Shown one piece after another: positions 27,281-35,847 of a DNA stretch of 64,000 nt. The notes beneath the pieces were generated by a model, which searched no databases, had not been told where the DNA came from, and saw nothing but the letters and a program-made list of their open reading frames with translations. How positions within the stretch are numbered: the first letter of the stretch is position 1; each line of letters opens with the position of its first letter. Origin of the DNA: Sphingopyxis chilensis (GTDB lineage Bacteria; Pseudomonadota; Alphaproteobacteria; Sphingomonadales; Sphingomonadaceae); assembly GCF_035930445.1 (NCBI RefSeq), contig NZ_CP142394.1, positions 2,017,501 through 2,081,500 on the forward strand. Reading direction: 5' to 3'. The position numbers and the translations under genes are program-made.

Positions 27281-28216
27281 TCAGACCGCGACGGGCGCAG
27301 AAATATGCGCCTGCGGCGCATAATTCTCGACCGCAAAATCCTCGAACCGGTAATCGAAAATGCTCGACGGCCGGCGAAGGATGTGCAGCTTCGGTGCGCC
27401 TTCGGGGACGCGCTGCAACTGCTGTTCGACCAGATCGGCGTGATTGAGATAGAGATGGACGTCGCCGCCGGTCCACACCACCTCATGCGCGGTGAGATCG
27501 CACACCTCGGCTATCATCCGCGTCAAGAGCGCCGCCTCGAAGATGTTGAATGCAAAGCCGAGACCGAGGTCGCATGATCGTTGGAAGAGCAGGCACGACA
27601 GCCCGCCATCGCTGCGGACGTGAAACTGATAGGTCATGTGGCACGGCGGCAGCGCCATCCGGTCGAGATCCGCGACGTTCCAGCCGGTAAAGATATGGCG
27701 GCGCGAGCCGGGATTGTTCCTGAGCGAATCGATCAGCGCCGCGATCTGATTATGCCCCTGCTCGGCGCGGCGAAAAAGCCCCTCGCCCGCCGGCTCGTAA
27801 CGCGGCCAGTTCACCCATTGGTGGCCATAGACGGGCCCGAGATCGCCCCATTTCGCGGCGAATTCTTCGTCGGCGACGATCCGCGCCTCGAAATCCTCGG
27901 CGCTGATATCCTCACCGCTCGCCTTGCGGTATTTTTCGAGCGGCCAGTCGGTCCATATCTTCACGCCCTGCGAAACCAGCGACCGGATATTGGTATCGCC
28001 GGTCAGGAACCACAGCATCTCGCGCAGCGCGGTCTTCCAATAGACGCGCTTCGTCGTGAGCAACGGGATCGCGTCGTCGGCGAGCGAGAATCGCATCGTT
28101 TCACCAAACAGCGACCGCGTGCCGACGCCAGTGCGATCGACGCGTTCGTCGCCCTCGACCCAGATGCGCCGCATCAAATCGAGATATTGAAGTTCATAAT
28201 GGATGGAATCAGGCAA
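27281..28216 (-). CDS. thyA: thymidylate synthase
   Basis: A 311-residue ThyA making dTMP from dUMP with methylene-THF. The catalytic cysteine is in ALPPCHMTYQFHV, with QRSCDLGLGFAFNI and HLYLNHADLVEQQL also conserved. Somewhat longer than the 264-residue enterobacterial enzyme because of an insert of roughly 50 residues (SAEDFEARIVADEEFAAKWG region), which is seen in many ThyA proteins. It diverges from the JAMM-domain gene. Confidence 0.96.
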   Translation of the reverse strand: MPDSIHYELQYLDLMRRIWVEGDERVDRTGVGTRSLFGETMRFSLADDAIPLLTTKRVYWKTALREMLWFLTGDTNIRSLVSQGVKIWTDWPLEKYRKASGEDISAEDFEARIVADEEFAAKWGDLGPVYGHQWVNWPRYEPAGEGLFRRAEQGHNQIAALIDSLRNNPGSRRHIFTGWNVADLDRMALPPCHMTYQFHVRSDGGLSCLLFQRSCDLGLGFAFNIFEAALLTRMIAEVCDLTAHEVVWTGGDVHLYLNHADLVEQQLQRVPEGAPKLHILRRPSSIFDYRFEDFAVENYAPQAHISAPVAV

Positions 28217-28346
28217 GACTCACTCCCGGTTTATTCCCATCGTTGCTAGGCCTCGCACCGCGAGCGGACAAGGGAGCAGCCGGCGTGACGCCGCAAAGCC
28301 TCCGTTGCGGGGCAGTCGGGCATTGGGAATCGCGCGGCCGGAGCGC

Positions 28347-28787
28347 ATGGGTCCGGAGATGACCCTTTTCGAGCCCGTAGGCAAAACCCCGGAGCCCATC
28401 GCGCCGGTCGGATTCGTTCCGTCCCGATCGGAGGATGAGGTGGCGCGCCATTTGTTACGCCCGCTGTTCGAGGATGGCCGCGAAACGCTGCTGCTTGCCG
28501 GATTCGACGCGTTCGAGCGTCTCGTCCGTCTCGAATGCGTCGATGGCGATGCAACGGGCCGCTGCGTTATCCCGACGCGAAGCTGGCGGACGTTGCTCGA
28601 TGGCGGGATCGCAACGGTGATAATGGCCCACAACCACCCGTCGGGCATCGCCCTGCCGAGCGATACCGACATTGGCACGACGCACAATGCCGCGCTTTTT
28701 CTGCGGACCTTGGGCATCGACCTGGTCGATCATCTGATTTTCGTGGCGGACGGTCATTTCAGCTTTCGGACTGCCGAAATGCTTTAG
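28347..28787 (+). CDS. stand-alone RadC-like JAMM (JAB) domain protein
   Basis: A 146-residue protein consisting of one JAMM/MPN domain, with the metal-site pattern AHNHPSGIALPSDTDI (H-x-H and S-x-x-D). It resembles the C-terminal half of RadC but lacks the helix-hairpin-helix N-terminal half, so it is a RadC-like orphan. RadC's role in repair is doubtful even in E. coli; JAMM domains elsewhere are isopeptidases. ATG 28347 has GGAG three bases upstream; the frame stays open to 28203 and the start is uncertain. Confidence 0.72.
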   Translation: MGPEMTLFEPVGKTPEPIAPVGFVPSRSEDEVARHLLRPLFEDGRETLLLAGFDAFERLVRLECVDGDATGRCVIPTRSWRTLLDGGIATVIMAHNHPSGIALPSDTDIGTTHNAALFLRTLGIDLVDHLIFVADGHFSFRTAEML

Positions 28788-28894
28788 TCACAGCAATCCT
28801 CTTCGATGTGCCGATTGGCGCTTGAAGTTCGCAGATTGCGCGTCTAGAGGACCGCCCTGCCTTCGCGGCGACCCTGGTCGGCGCGCAGATCGGT

Positions 28895-28971
28895 CGGGGA
28901 GTAGCTCAGCCTGGTAGAGCACTGTCTTCGGGAGGCAGGGGCCGGAGGTTCGAATCCTCTCTCCCCGACCA
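28895..28971 (+). tRNA. tRNA-Pro (CGG)
   Basis: 77 bases: acceptor CGGGGAG pairs with CTCCCCG; anticodon stem CTGTC/GGCAG encloses loop TTCGGGA, giving CGG; GGTTCGAATCC T-arm; CCA encoded at 28969-28971. A possible promoter TTGAAG (28822) with a 17-base spacer to TAGAGG (28845) lies upstream. Confidence 0.97.
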
Positions 28972-29007
28972 ATTTCCTGTAAATTGCAGATTCTGCATCG
29001 TCACTTC

Positions 29008-29036
29008 TTGTAAGTCGGCGAACAAGTCCCTAAATT
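29008..29036 (+). promoter_or_regulatory. candidate promoter of small RNA
   Basis: TTGTAA (29008-29013), a 17-base spacer, TAAATT (29031-29036). It would start transcription near 29043, at the foot of the first stem of the candidate RNA below. Sequence-only prediction. Confidence 0.4.
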
Positions 29037-29042
29037 CATCCT

Positions 29043-29156
29043 ACGCCGCCGTGGTTTTCCCCCTTTCCATCGCGGCGAGTGTCCCGTCAGCTTTGGCGCG
29101 GACGCGTCCTCCCTGGACCCTGGCCACCTCGTACTACGGTACGAGGTGGTTTTTTA
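29043..29156 (+). ncRNA. candidate small regulatory RNA
   Basis: About 113 bases between tRNA-Pro and the convergent N-formylglutamate amidohydrolase gene. Stem 1 pairs 29044-29054 with 29067-29077 (11 steps, one mismatch, one G-T) and presents an all-pyrimidine 12-base loop TTTTCCCCCTTT. A second pyrimidine patch CGTCCTCCCTGG follows at about 29105. It ends in a textbook intrinsic terminator. Exposed CCUCCC-like patches are typical of RNAs that pair with ribosome-binding sites. No coding frame fits. The terminator could instead belong to the tRNA transcript. Confidence 0.42.
29124..29156 (+). terminator. intrinsic terminator of the small RNA / tRNA-Pro unit
   Basis: Perfect 11-base arms CCACCTCGTAC (29124-29134) and GTACGAGGTGG (29139-29149), four-base loop TACG, then six T. 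The T-run is only on the plus-strand side, so it ends plus-strand transcription; its tail overlaps the stop of the convergent gene. Confidence 0.88.
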
Positions 29157-30029
29157 TTCGGCGGCTTGCGGGAATATTTCGTTGCCGGGCCGCGCCTGTC
29201 CCAGGTCGCCGACAAGGTCAGCGAACCAGCGCGCGAGTCGTCCGATCCGCGCCGTATCGGGCAGGCGCTCGACCGACAGGTAGAGGCTACGATCGATTTC
29301 GATCTGCACGGCATGGATCGCATCGGCCGGCTGGCCGTGCGTGCGGATGATATGCCCGCCCGAATAGGGCTGGTTGCGCGTCACGACTTCGCCCAGACGC
29401 CCCGCCGACGCTACCACCATATCGATCAGCCATGCGCCCGCGCTGCCGCCGAAGCGGTCGCCGACCACGATTCGGGCGCCATGGCCCGGCTGCCCGGCCG
29501 GGATCGAGGGCATCGAGTGCAGATCGATCAGGATCGCGTGCCCGAAGCGGTCCCGAGCCTCCACCAGAACCTCGGTGAGCGCGTCATGATAGGGCCGGTG
29601 GAAGGATTCGAGCCGCCAATGCAACGCGGCGCTGTCGATCGGCCGCTTCCACAAAGGGCCGCAATCGAACAGTCGCGTCGGGACAACGCCCAGCCCTGCC
29701 CGCTCCTTGCGCCCTGGCGCGGAAAATTGCGCGCGCAACGACATCGCGACCTCGCCGGGTGCCATCTGCCCCTCGCCGCGGTTGAGGTCGGCGACCGCGC
29801 GTGCCCACAGCGCCTCCACGACAACGGCCCCCGCACCGGTTGCCCCGGCCGCCAGCAGATCGCACCATCCATCCTCGAGCCGCTCGAGTTGCGATTGCTC
29901 GACGCGCGCCGCGGCGAGTATCTCGGGCGGATAGATGCGTCCCGCGTGCGGCACCGACACCACGACCGGCCCCATCACCCGGGGCCGGTTGACAGCGATG
30001 GCGGCAGGCGGGATGCTACGGGACTGCAT
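29154..30029 (-). CDS. N-formylglutamate amidohydrolase family protein
   Basis: A 291-residue hydrolase of the PF05013 family. Visible motifs are VVVSVPHAGRIYPPE, VADLNRGE, LIDLHSMPS (metal/active-site segment) and YSGGHIIRTHGQP. The best-known member removes formate from N-formylglutamate in histidine breakdown, but stand-alone copies may act on other N-acyl amino acids. No hut genes are next to it. Divergent from cpdR, an arrangement I recall from other alphaproteobacteria. A minus-strand terminator-like hairpin lies 15 bases before its start. Confidence 0.85.
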   Translation of the reverse strand: MQSRSIPPAAIAVNRPRVMGPVVVSVPHAGRIYPPEILAAARVEQSQLERLEDGWCDLLAAGATGAGAVVVEALWARAVADLNRGEGQMAPGEVAMSLRAQFSAPGRKERAGLGVVPTRLFDCGPLWKRPIDSAALHWRLESFHRPYHDALTEVLVEARDRFGHAILIDLHSMPSIPAGQPGHGARIVVGDRFGGSAGAWLIDMVVASAGRLGEVVTRNQPYSGGHIIRTHGQPADAIHAVQIEIDRSLYLSVERLPDTARIGRLARWFADLVGDLGQARPGNEIFPQAAE

Positions 30030-30043
30030 CGCTTACGGGTGGC

Positions 30044-30073
30044 AAAAAAAGCGCGACGAATCCAGCGTCGCGC
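30044..30073 (-). terminator. minus-strand terminator-like hairpin upstream of the amidohydrolase
   Basis: Arms GCGCGACG (30051-30058) and CGTCGCGC (30066-30073). On the minus strand the stem is followed by seven T (plus-strand A-run 30044-30050). It sits between the divergent starts of cpdR and the amidohydrolase, so it would end either an RNA antisense to cpdR or a leader of the amidohydrolase transcript. Confidence 0.6.
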
Positions 30074-30168
30074 GTCAATTTGTTAAATCTCTGACGCTAT
30101 ATCGGATATGGATTAGAAGGCGCGGCCAAGCGGAACCGGCGGCGCCGAAGACCGGGAACAGATTTCGA

Positions 30169-30546
30169 ATGATACGCATATTGCTGGCCGAAGACGACGA
30201 TGTGATGCGCGAATATCTTGCGCGCGCGCTGACGACTGGCGGTTATCACGTCACCTCGGTCGACCGCGGGACCGCGGCGGTCCCCTATATCGATTCGGGC
30301 ACCTTCGACCTCCTGCTCTCGGATATCGTCATGCCCGAAATGGACGGGATCGAACTCGCGCAGCATACGGCGAAGGTGGCCCCGCAGACGCAGGTCATGT
30401 TCATTACCGGCTTTGCCGCCGTGTCGCTGCGGGCCGAGGAAAATGTGCCGCAGGCGAAGCTGCTCTCGAAGCCCTTCCACCTCAAGGATCTGGTGCGCGA
30501 AGTCGACAATATGTTCGGCCGCGCCGACCAGTCGCACCAACAATAG
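30169..30546 (+). CDS. cpdR: single-domain response regulator, CpdR-like
   Basis: A 125-residue receiver domain with no output domain. Acidic pocket AEDDD at 7-11, phospho-acceptor D52 in LLLSDIVMPEMDG, conserved threonine in FITGFAA and lysine in LLSKPF. Length, motifs and the neighbouring amidohydrolase match CpdR, which when unphosphorylated brings ClpXP to cell-cycle substrates and is controlled by the CckA-ChpT relay. The true start is ATG 30169 (MIRILLAEDDD); the frame is open much further upstream. Confidence 0.88.
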   Translation: MIRILLAEDDDVMREYLARALTTGGYHVTSVDRGTAAVPYIDSGTFDLLLSDIVMPEMDGIELAQHTAKVAPQTQVMFITGFAAVSLRAEENVPQAKLLSKPFHLKDLVREVDNMFGRADQSHQQ

Positions 30547-30617
30547 CGTGCATCTTTTTCGCGAAGGGCTTGCCAAGCCGCGCGGAGCCGATTAGGGGGC
30601 GCGTCACCCCAAGGGAT

Positions 30618-30692
30618 GGGCGTGTAGCTCAGTGGTAGAGCACTGTGTTGACATCGCAGGGGTCGCAAGTTCAATCCTTGCCACGCCCACCA
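30618..30692 (+). tRNA. tRNA-Val (GAC)
   Basis: 75 bases: acceptor GGGCGTG pairs with CACGCCC; anticodon stem CTGTG/CGCAG with loop TTGACAT, giving GAC; CCA encoded at 30690-30692. Confidence 0.97.
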
Positions 30693-30694
30693 TT

Positions 30695-30731
30695 AAAAAC
30701 GCCGCCGCCCCAACGGGTTGGCGGCGTTTTT
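30695..30731. terminator. bidirectional intrinsic terminator
   Basis: AAAAACGCCGCC (30695-30706) pairs with GGCGGCGTTTTT (30720-30731) and an inner CCC-AAC-GGG step closes the loop. T-runs occur on both strands, so it can end the tRNA-Val transcript and the convergent SDR transcript, whose stop is at 30736. Confidence 0.9.
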
Positions 30732-30735
30732 GCGT

Positions 30736-31527
30736 TCAGGCCATGCCCTTCATCAAATCACCGCGCGACGCATCGCCGATCTGGCTGCCGCCATCGCAGT
30801 CGAGGATCGTGCCGGTAATGTAGCCCGCAGCGGGCGAGCAAAGGAACACCGCCGATTCGGCGACCTCCTCGATCTTGCCCCAGCGTTTCATCGCGATCCG
30901 GTCGTAATGCGCCTGTCGCGTCGCGGCATCGGGCGCGAGGCGTTTCATGCCCTCCGTGTCGGCGATCGGCCCCGGCGAAATGCCGTTCACCCGCACCTCG
31001 GGTCCCCATTCGAGCGCGAGCACGCGAATCAACTGGTTGATCCCTGCCTTCGCGGCGCAGGCGTGGGCCTGCAGCGCCGACGCGTTGACCGCCTGCCCCG
31101 CCGTGATCGCGATAAGCGACGCGCCCGGCCGATTGAGCAGGTCGTGACAGCCGCGGAACACGTTGAAGGTGCCGTTGAGATCGATATCGACGACCGTGCG
31201 AAACGCATTGGCCGACATGCCCAGCACCGGCGCGAGGAAATTGCCTGCGGCACCCGAAATCACGATATCCATTGGACCGAAGGCGTCCGCCACACGCTGC
31301 ATCACACCGCGGATCGCGTCATAATCGCGCACATCGCCCGACAGGCCGAGCGCGCCGCTGCCGATTTCCGCCGCCGCGCGCGCCGCCTTGTCGGGATCGC
31401 GTCCGGCCACCGCGACCTTCGCGCCGAGTTCGGCGAAGCGCTTCGCGATGCCCAGATTGATGCCGCTCGTGCCGCCTGCGACGAAGGCCGTCTTTCCCGC
31501 CAGCAGATTATCCCGAAATGTCGACAT
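30736..31527 (-). CDS. SDR-family oxidoreductase (2,4-dienoyl-CoA reductase-like)
   Basis: A 263-residue short-chain dehydrogenase/reductase. The cofactor loop is FVAGGTSGINLGIAKRFAELG; AGRDPDK after the second strand suggests NADPH. The usual tyrosine/lysine pair is altered: the region reads ITAGQAVNASALQAHACAAKAGINQL, with a lysine but histidine-alanine where Tyr is expected, as in 2,4-dienoyl-CoA reductases, which lack the Tyr. C-terminal ITGTILDCDGGSQIG is standard. Start ATG 31527 (MSTFRDNLLAGK). A role in unsaturated fatty-acid beta-oxidation is likely. Confidence 0.85.
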   Translation of the reverse strand: MSTFRDNLLAGKTAFVAGGTSGINLGIAKRFAELGAKVAVAGRDPDKAARAAAEIGSGALGLSGDVRDYDAIRGVMQRVADAFGPMDIVISGAAGNFLAPVLGMSANAFRTVVDIDLNGTFNVFRGCHDLLNRPGASLIAITAGQAVNASALQAHACAAKAGINQLIRVLALEWGPEVRVNGISPGPIADTEGMKRLAPDAATRQAHYDRIAMKRWGKIEEVAESAVFLCSPAAGYITGTILDCDGGSQIGDASRGDLMKGMA

Positions 31528-31633
31528 CGCGCTCGCCCTCTCTCTCGCTGTGGATGGCGATCCGGACGATCCGGGGTTGACGGATCGGAACCAGTCGCCT
31601 TTTGAAACTGGAACAGACAGCAAGGACGAACCG

Positions 31634-32503
31634 ATGGCAAGTGCCGGCCCCACCTCGAACAGCTTCATCTCGCAGCGGCTGAAGCTGCATTATGTCGATT
31701 GGGGCAACCGGGGCGCGCCGCCGTTACTGCTCGTCCATGGGGGGCGCGACCATTGCCGTAACTGGGACTGGGTCGCCGAAAAGCTGAAGGGCCGCTATCA
31801 TATCATCGCGCCGGATTTGCGTGGACATGGCGACAGCGCCTGGTCGCCCGACGGCAATTACGACATGGACGGTTTCGTCTATGACCTCGCGCAGCTGATC
31901 CATCAGCTTGACCTCGGCCCGATCTCGATCGTCGCGCATTCGATGGGCGGCAATATCGCATTGCGCTATACGGGCCTCTATCCGGACAATGTCCACAAGC
32001 TCGTCGCGATCGAGGGGCTCGGTCCTTCGCCCAAGGTCATCGCCGAGCGCGCGAAAACCGGCTATGCCGAGCGTTTCCGCAAATGGATCGACGACAAGCG
32101 TCAGGCCGCAGGGCGCACCCCGCGCCGCTACGCAACGCTCGACGACGCGCTGGCGCGGATGATGGGCGAGAACAGCTATCTGACCGAGGCGCAGGCGCGG
32201 CACCTCACGATCCACGGCATCAGCCGCAACGAGGACGGCACGTGGAGCTGGAAATTCGACAATTACCTCAACGTCTGGCCCGCCTTCGACATGCCGCACG
32301 CCGATATCGCCGCGTTGTGGGGTGCGATCACCTGCCCCACCCTGCTCCTATATGGCGCGAACAGCTGGGCCTCGAACCCCGAGAAGGACGGGCGGCTCGA
32401 GCATTTCAACACCGCGAAGGTGATCGAGTTCGAAAATGCCGGCCACTGGCTGCACCACGACCAGTTCGACCGGTTCATGTCCACGCTAGACGAATTCCTT
32501 TAG
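31634..32503 (+). CDS. alpha/beta hydrolase
   Basis: A 289-residue serine hydrolase. Oxyanion region LLLVHGGRDHCRNWD, nucleophile in VAHSMGGNIALRY (Ser of S-M-G), acid in a late strand (LLLYGANSW region) and catalytic His in ENAGHWLHHDQ. APDLRGHGDSAW is a typical cap-side motif. Substrate unknown. AAGGA precedes ATG 31634. It diverges from the SDR gene; both may act on acyl compounds, but that is only a guess. Confidence 0.85.
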   Translation: MASAGPTSNSFISQRLKLHYVDWGNRGAPPLLLVHGGRDHCRNWDWVAEKLKGRYHIIAPDLRGHGDSAWSPDGNYDMDGFVYDLAQLIHQLDLGPISIVAHSMGGNIALRYTGLYPDNVHKLVAIEGLGPSPKVIAERAKTGYAERFRKWIDDKRQAAGRTPRRYATLDDALARMMGENSYLTEAQARHLTIHGISRNEDGTWSWKFDNYLNVWPAFDMPHADIAALWGAITCPTLLLYGANSWASNPEKDGRLEHFNTAKVIEFENAGHWLHHDQFDRFMSTLDEFL

Positions 32504-32549
32504 ACCCGTCGCCGGTTGCGCGCTGCGGCGCGCGATGAGAGGCGGCGCG

Positions 32550-33275
32550 ATGGCGTATACGGGGAAGGTATCGACAAGGCAGCGGGCATTGGCCGGCGCA
32601 AGCGCGCTGACGATCGTCGTTGCGGTCGGTTTCGGCCTTGCGAGCGGCCTCGACCTCAGCCTCGTTCGCAAGGCGAGCGAAGCGATCACGACGATCGCGA
32701 TCCCCGCACCGCAGCAGCCGCGCTCACAGGCTCGGCCAGCGAAGACACCAAGCGAAAAGGCCAGCGGCAAGGCGTCGGCCATCAACAAGAAGGCCTCGGC
32801 CGCATCGGTTGCCGCGCCGCCGCCCAAGCTGCCACCGGTCATCCCACCCGTCGCGGCCGCGCCGAACCCCGGCGCAGGGAGCGATGCGTCGGCGGGCGCC
32901 GCACCGAACTCCGGACCGGGATCGGGAGCAGGCGGGCGCGGCGACGGCACCGGTGCCGGCGGCGCAGGAAGCGGCACCGGCGGCGGCACCAGGGCCGTGT
33001 GGCGGAGCGGCGCGATCCGTGACCGCGATTATCCGCGCGAAGCAAGCCGCGCGAGGGCGGGCGGCGAAGTCGAGGTGCGGTTCACGATTGAAGCCAGCGG
33101 CCGCGTCAGCGGCTGCCGCGTGACGCGATCAAGCGGCGATGCGTCGCTGGACCGGACGACCTGTGCCCTGATCGAGGCGCGCTTTCGCTTCAAGCCTGCG
33201 ACCGATGCCGCGGGCGACCCGATCGCGAGCCAATATGGCTGGCGGCAGACGTGGTGGCTCGAACCGCCGCGCTAG
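32550..33275 (+). CDS. TonB-family energy transducer-like protein
   Basis: A 241-residue protein with an N-terminal membrane anchor (about 14-35), a long proline/alanine/glycine linker (about 50-148, several GTGG- and GSGA-type runs) that would span the periplasm, and a C-terminal TonB-like domain (YPREASRARAGGEVEVRFTI, then GCRVTRSSGDASLD and FKPATDAAGDPI). It sits just before a siderophore receptor, its likely partner. No ExbB/ExbD genes are nearby, so it would use a pair encoded elsewhere. ATG 32550 preferred over 32535. Confidence 0.82.
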   Translation: MAYTGKVSTRQRALAGASALTIVVAVGFGLASGLDLSLVRKASEAITTIAIPAPQQPRSQARPAKTPSEKASGKASAINKKASAASVAAPPPKLPPVIPPVAAAPNPGAGSDASAGAAPNSGPGSGAGGRGDGTGAGGAGSGTGGGTRAVWRSGAIRDRDYPREASRARAGGEVEVRFTIEASGRVSGCRVTRSSGDASLDRTTCALIEARFRFKPATDAAGDPIASQYGWRQTWWLEPPR

Positions 33276-33300
33276 TTCGCGCATCCTGCAATCGCCAACT

Positions 33301-33350
33301 TATCGCGAATGCCTCGCAATATTATTTGACTCTGCGATTAACTCGCAATA
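33301..33350 (+). promoter_or_regulatory. two Fur-box-like palindromes before the siderophore receptor
   Basis: GCGA-ATGCC-TCGC (33305-33317) and TGCGA-TTAAC-TCGCA (33333-33347), 28 bases apart centre to centre, flank a candidate -35 TTGACT (33326-33331). The shape, inverted TGCGA/TCGCA with a five-base AT-rich centre, agrees with Fur sites known in alphaproteobacteria. Binding here would shut the promoter in iron-replete cells. Confidence 0.65.
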
Positions 33351-33386
33351 GCGGCGCCTCATCCATAACAAAAAGGGGTAAGAGCC

Positions 33387-35756
33387 GTGAAGCCAACGAC
33401 GTCCGCCACTTTCCTGGCGCTCTCCTGCGTCGGCAGCCTGATCAGCACTGCGGCCATGGCGGCCGATACGGGTGCCGACGCGTCTTCCGAACAGCAGTCC
33501 GAGCGCGAACGCCGCGACGAACGCGAGCAGATCATCGTCACCGGGCAGCATTATCAGACGCAGCAGGAATCGCCGAAATCGACGCGTCCGGTGCGCGACA
33601 CGCCGCAAACGGTGACCGTTATCACTGGCGAGACGATCGAGCAGCAGAATCTGCTGACGCTGCGCGACATGCTCTCGACGGTCCCCGGCATCACCTTTGG
33701 CGCAGCCGAAGGCGGCTCACCGCCCGCCGATTCGATCAACTTCCGCGGCTATTCGGCGGGCAGCGACATCACGCAGGACGGCGTGCGCGACAGCGCCGCC
33801 TATAACCGGTCGGATTCGTTCAACCTCGAACAGCTCGAAATCGTCAACGGCGCCAATTCGGTGCAGAGTGGCGCCGGATCGGTCGGCGGATCGATCAACA
33901 TCGTCACCAAGCGCCCGCTCGACGAGACGCGCGTCGTCGGCACCGCGGGCATCGGCACCGACAATTATTACCGCGGCACGGTCGACGCGAACCTCCGCGT
34001 CAACGACCTGATCGCGGTGCGGCTCAACGCGATGGCGCACAAGAATGACGTGCCAGGACGCGATGTCGATAACTACAAGCGTTGGGGCGTCGCGCCGTCG
34101 ATCAGCATCGGCATGGCGGGACCGACCAAGCTGACGCTGCAATATCTGCATCAGGAAGACGACAATATCCCGCAATATGGCGTGCCCTATTACGATGGCC
34201 TGATCCCGGGCGTCCACCGCAGCGATTATTTCGGTTACCGCAATGTCGATCGACAGGAAATCACGGTCGATCAGGCGACCGCGATCGTCGAACATGAATT
34301 CAGCGACAACTGGTCGATCCGCAATCTGGCGCGCTGGCAGAAGGTCAGCCAGCTGACCGTCGTGGGCCCGCCGCAAGGCACTTATTGCCTTTCGACCGGT
34401 GTGACGCCGCGAGGCGACAGCTGCACGATCAACGTCAACGGCTTCGGCAGCTTCACCGTGCCCGACGGCTATTATTACATCGGCGGCCCGCGCGGGACGC
34501 TCCGCGATTCGACGAACGAGCTGATGTACGACCAGGTCGACCTGCGCGGCACGTTCAACACCGGCGCGATCGAACATACGCTCGTTGTCGGCGCCTCGGC
34601 ATTGTGGGAGAAATATACGCTCAACAACGGCAATGCGCTGCGCAACGCCGACGGCACGCCCTTCTATAGCCGCTATCCGCTGGTCAACATCGCCAACCCG
34701 AACGAGGTGGTCGTCGGCCCCGCGCTCCCCGACGGCTTCTCTTATGGCAGCAATGTCTATGAAGGGCCGGTCAATTTCACCTACACCGGCCGCCAGCGCG
34801 GCGAGGTCGACAATTATTCACTCTATCTGTTCGACGCGATGAAGCTCGGCAAGTTCGAACTCAACGGCGGTGTCCGTTATGAAAAGAGCAGCGGATCGAA
34901 CCGCAACGGCTTGGGCATCACGACCCCGACCGAGTATAGCGACAACCTCTTTTCCTATCGCATCGGACTCGTTTACAAACCGGTCGAGGCCGTCACCCTC
35001 TATGCCGCCTACGGCAATTCCAAGACGCCCTCGCAGGCGTCGGTCAACGGCAGTTGTTCAGAGGCCGCAACCAACGGCAATTGCAACGTCAAACCGGAAA
35101 GCGCGAAGAATTACGAGATCGGCGTGAAGGCCGAGGTCGCGGGCGGCCGCCTGCTGCTGAGCGCCGCGGCGTTCCGCAACGAGCGCGACAGCTATCGCGT
35201 CAATTCGGGCGATCCGACGCTGCCCGATCAGGTGCTCGACGGCCATTCGCGCGTCGACGGCATCGCGCTGAGCGCCGTCGGGCAGATCCTTCCCGGCTGG
35301 TCGATCACCGCCAACTATACCTATCTCGACAGCGAGATTTTGCAGTCGGTGTCCGATTACTGCCTCGCCAATCCCGGCGAAGGCGCCTGCACCAACTCGC
35401 CCGCCTTCCCCGATCCGGTCGCCGGCGCGCGGATCCAGGACACACCCAAACATTCGGGCAGCCTGTTCACCACCTATGAACTGCCGTTCGGGCTGAAGAT
35501 CGGATATGGAGCGACCTATCAGGGCAAATTCACCTTTAACCTGCCGACGGCAACGGCCGATCCGGAGCTGTTCCAGTCGGACGATTACTGGGTTCACAAC
35601 GCCTATCTGGCCTATGATTTCACCGACCGGATTTCGGCACAGCTCAACGTGAAGAATTTCACCGACAAGCTCTATTTCACCCGCATCCGCAACAATGGCT
35701 GGGCGACCCCCGGCGACGCGCGGTCTGCGGTGCTGACCCTGACGGTCGGGCTTTAA
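33387..35756 (+). CDS. TonB-dependent siderophore receptor (catecholate type)
   Basis: A 789-residue outer-membrane receptor. Signal peptide to about residue 26, TonB-box-like REQIIVTGQ near 47-55, plug domain with [21 protein letters not shown] and [31 protein letters not shown] at the plug end, then a 22-strand barrel ending in AVLTLTVGL. The plug motifs match Fiu/FhuE-like siderophore receptors. The next gene is a PKHD hydroxylase (PiuC type), the known companion of Fiu/PiuA receptors, so a monomeric catechol or hydroxamate-iron ligand is likely. GTG start. Confidence 0.9.
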   Translation: MKPTTSATFLALSCVGSLISTAAMAADTGADASSEQQSERERRDEREQIIVTGQHYQTQQESPKSTRPVRDTPQTVTVITGETIEQQNLLTLRDMLSTVPGITFGAAEGGSPPADSINFRGYSAGSDITQDGVRDSAAYNRSDSFNLEQLEIVNGANSVQSGAGSVGGSINIVTKRPLDETRVVGTAGIGTDNYYRGTVDANLRVNDLIAVRLNAMAHKNDVPGRDVDNYKRWGVAPSISIGMAGPTKLTLQYLHQEDDNIPQYGVPYYDGLIPGVHRSDYFGYRNVDRQEITVDQATAIVEHEFSDNWSIRNLARWQKVSQLTVVGPPQGTYCLSTGVTPRGDSCTINVNGFGSFTVPDGYYYIGGPRGTLRDSTNELMYDQVDLRGTFNTGAIEHTLVVGASALWEKYTLNNGNALRNADGTPFYSRYPLVNIANPNEVVVGPALPDGFSYGSNVYEGPVNFTYTGRQRGEVDNYSLYLFDAMKLGKFELNGGVRYEKSSGSNRNGLGITTPTEYSDNLFSYRIGLVYKPVEAVTLYAAYGNSKTPSQASVNGSCSEAATNGNCNVKPESAKNYEIGVKAEVAGGRLLLSAAAFRNERDSYRVNSGDPTLPDQVLDGHSRVDGIALSAVGQILPGWSITANYTYLDSEILQSVSDYCLANPGEGACTNSPAFPDPVAGARIQDTPKHSGSLFTTYELPFGLKIGYGATYQGKFTFNLPTATADPELFQSDDYWVHNAYLAYDFTDRISAQLNVKNFTDKLYFTRIRNNGWATPGDARSAVLTLTVGL

Positions 35757-35764
35757 CGAACCTT

Positions 35765-35793
35765 GCCGGGAGCGGCCCGGCGCCGCTCCCGGC
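35765..35793. other. strong stem-loop between receptor and hydroxylase genes
   Basis: Perfect 11-base arms GCCGGGAGCGG (35765-35775) and CCGCTCCCGGC (35783-35793) with a seven-base loop and no T-run. It could stabilise the receptor mRNA or cut down read-through into the hydroxylase gene. Confidence 0.6.
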
Positions 35794-35847
35794 ATTGATC
35801 CCCGGCACAAGCTGTGGCAGCGCCGGAGGGTAAGGAACACACTACCG

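Noticed and set aside
31388..31633. Longer N-terminus for the alpha/beta hydrolase
   Set aside because: The extra residues overlap the SDR gene and are not protein-like; ATG 31634 has an RBS.
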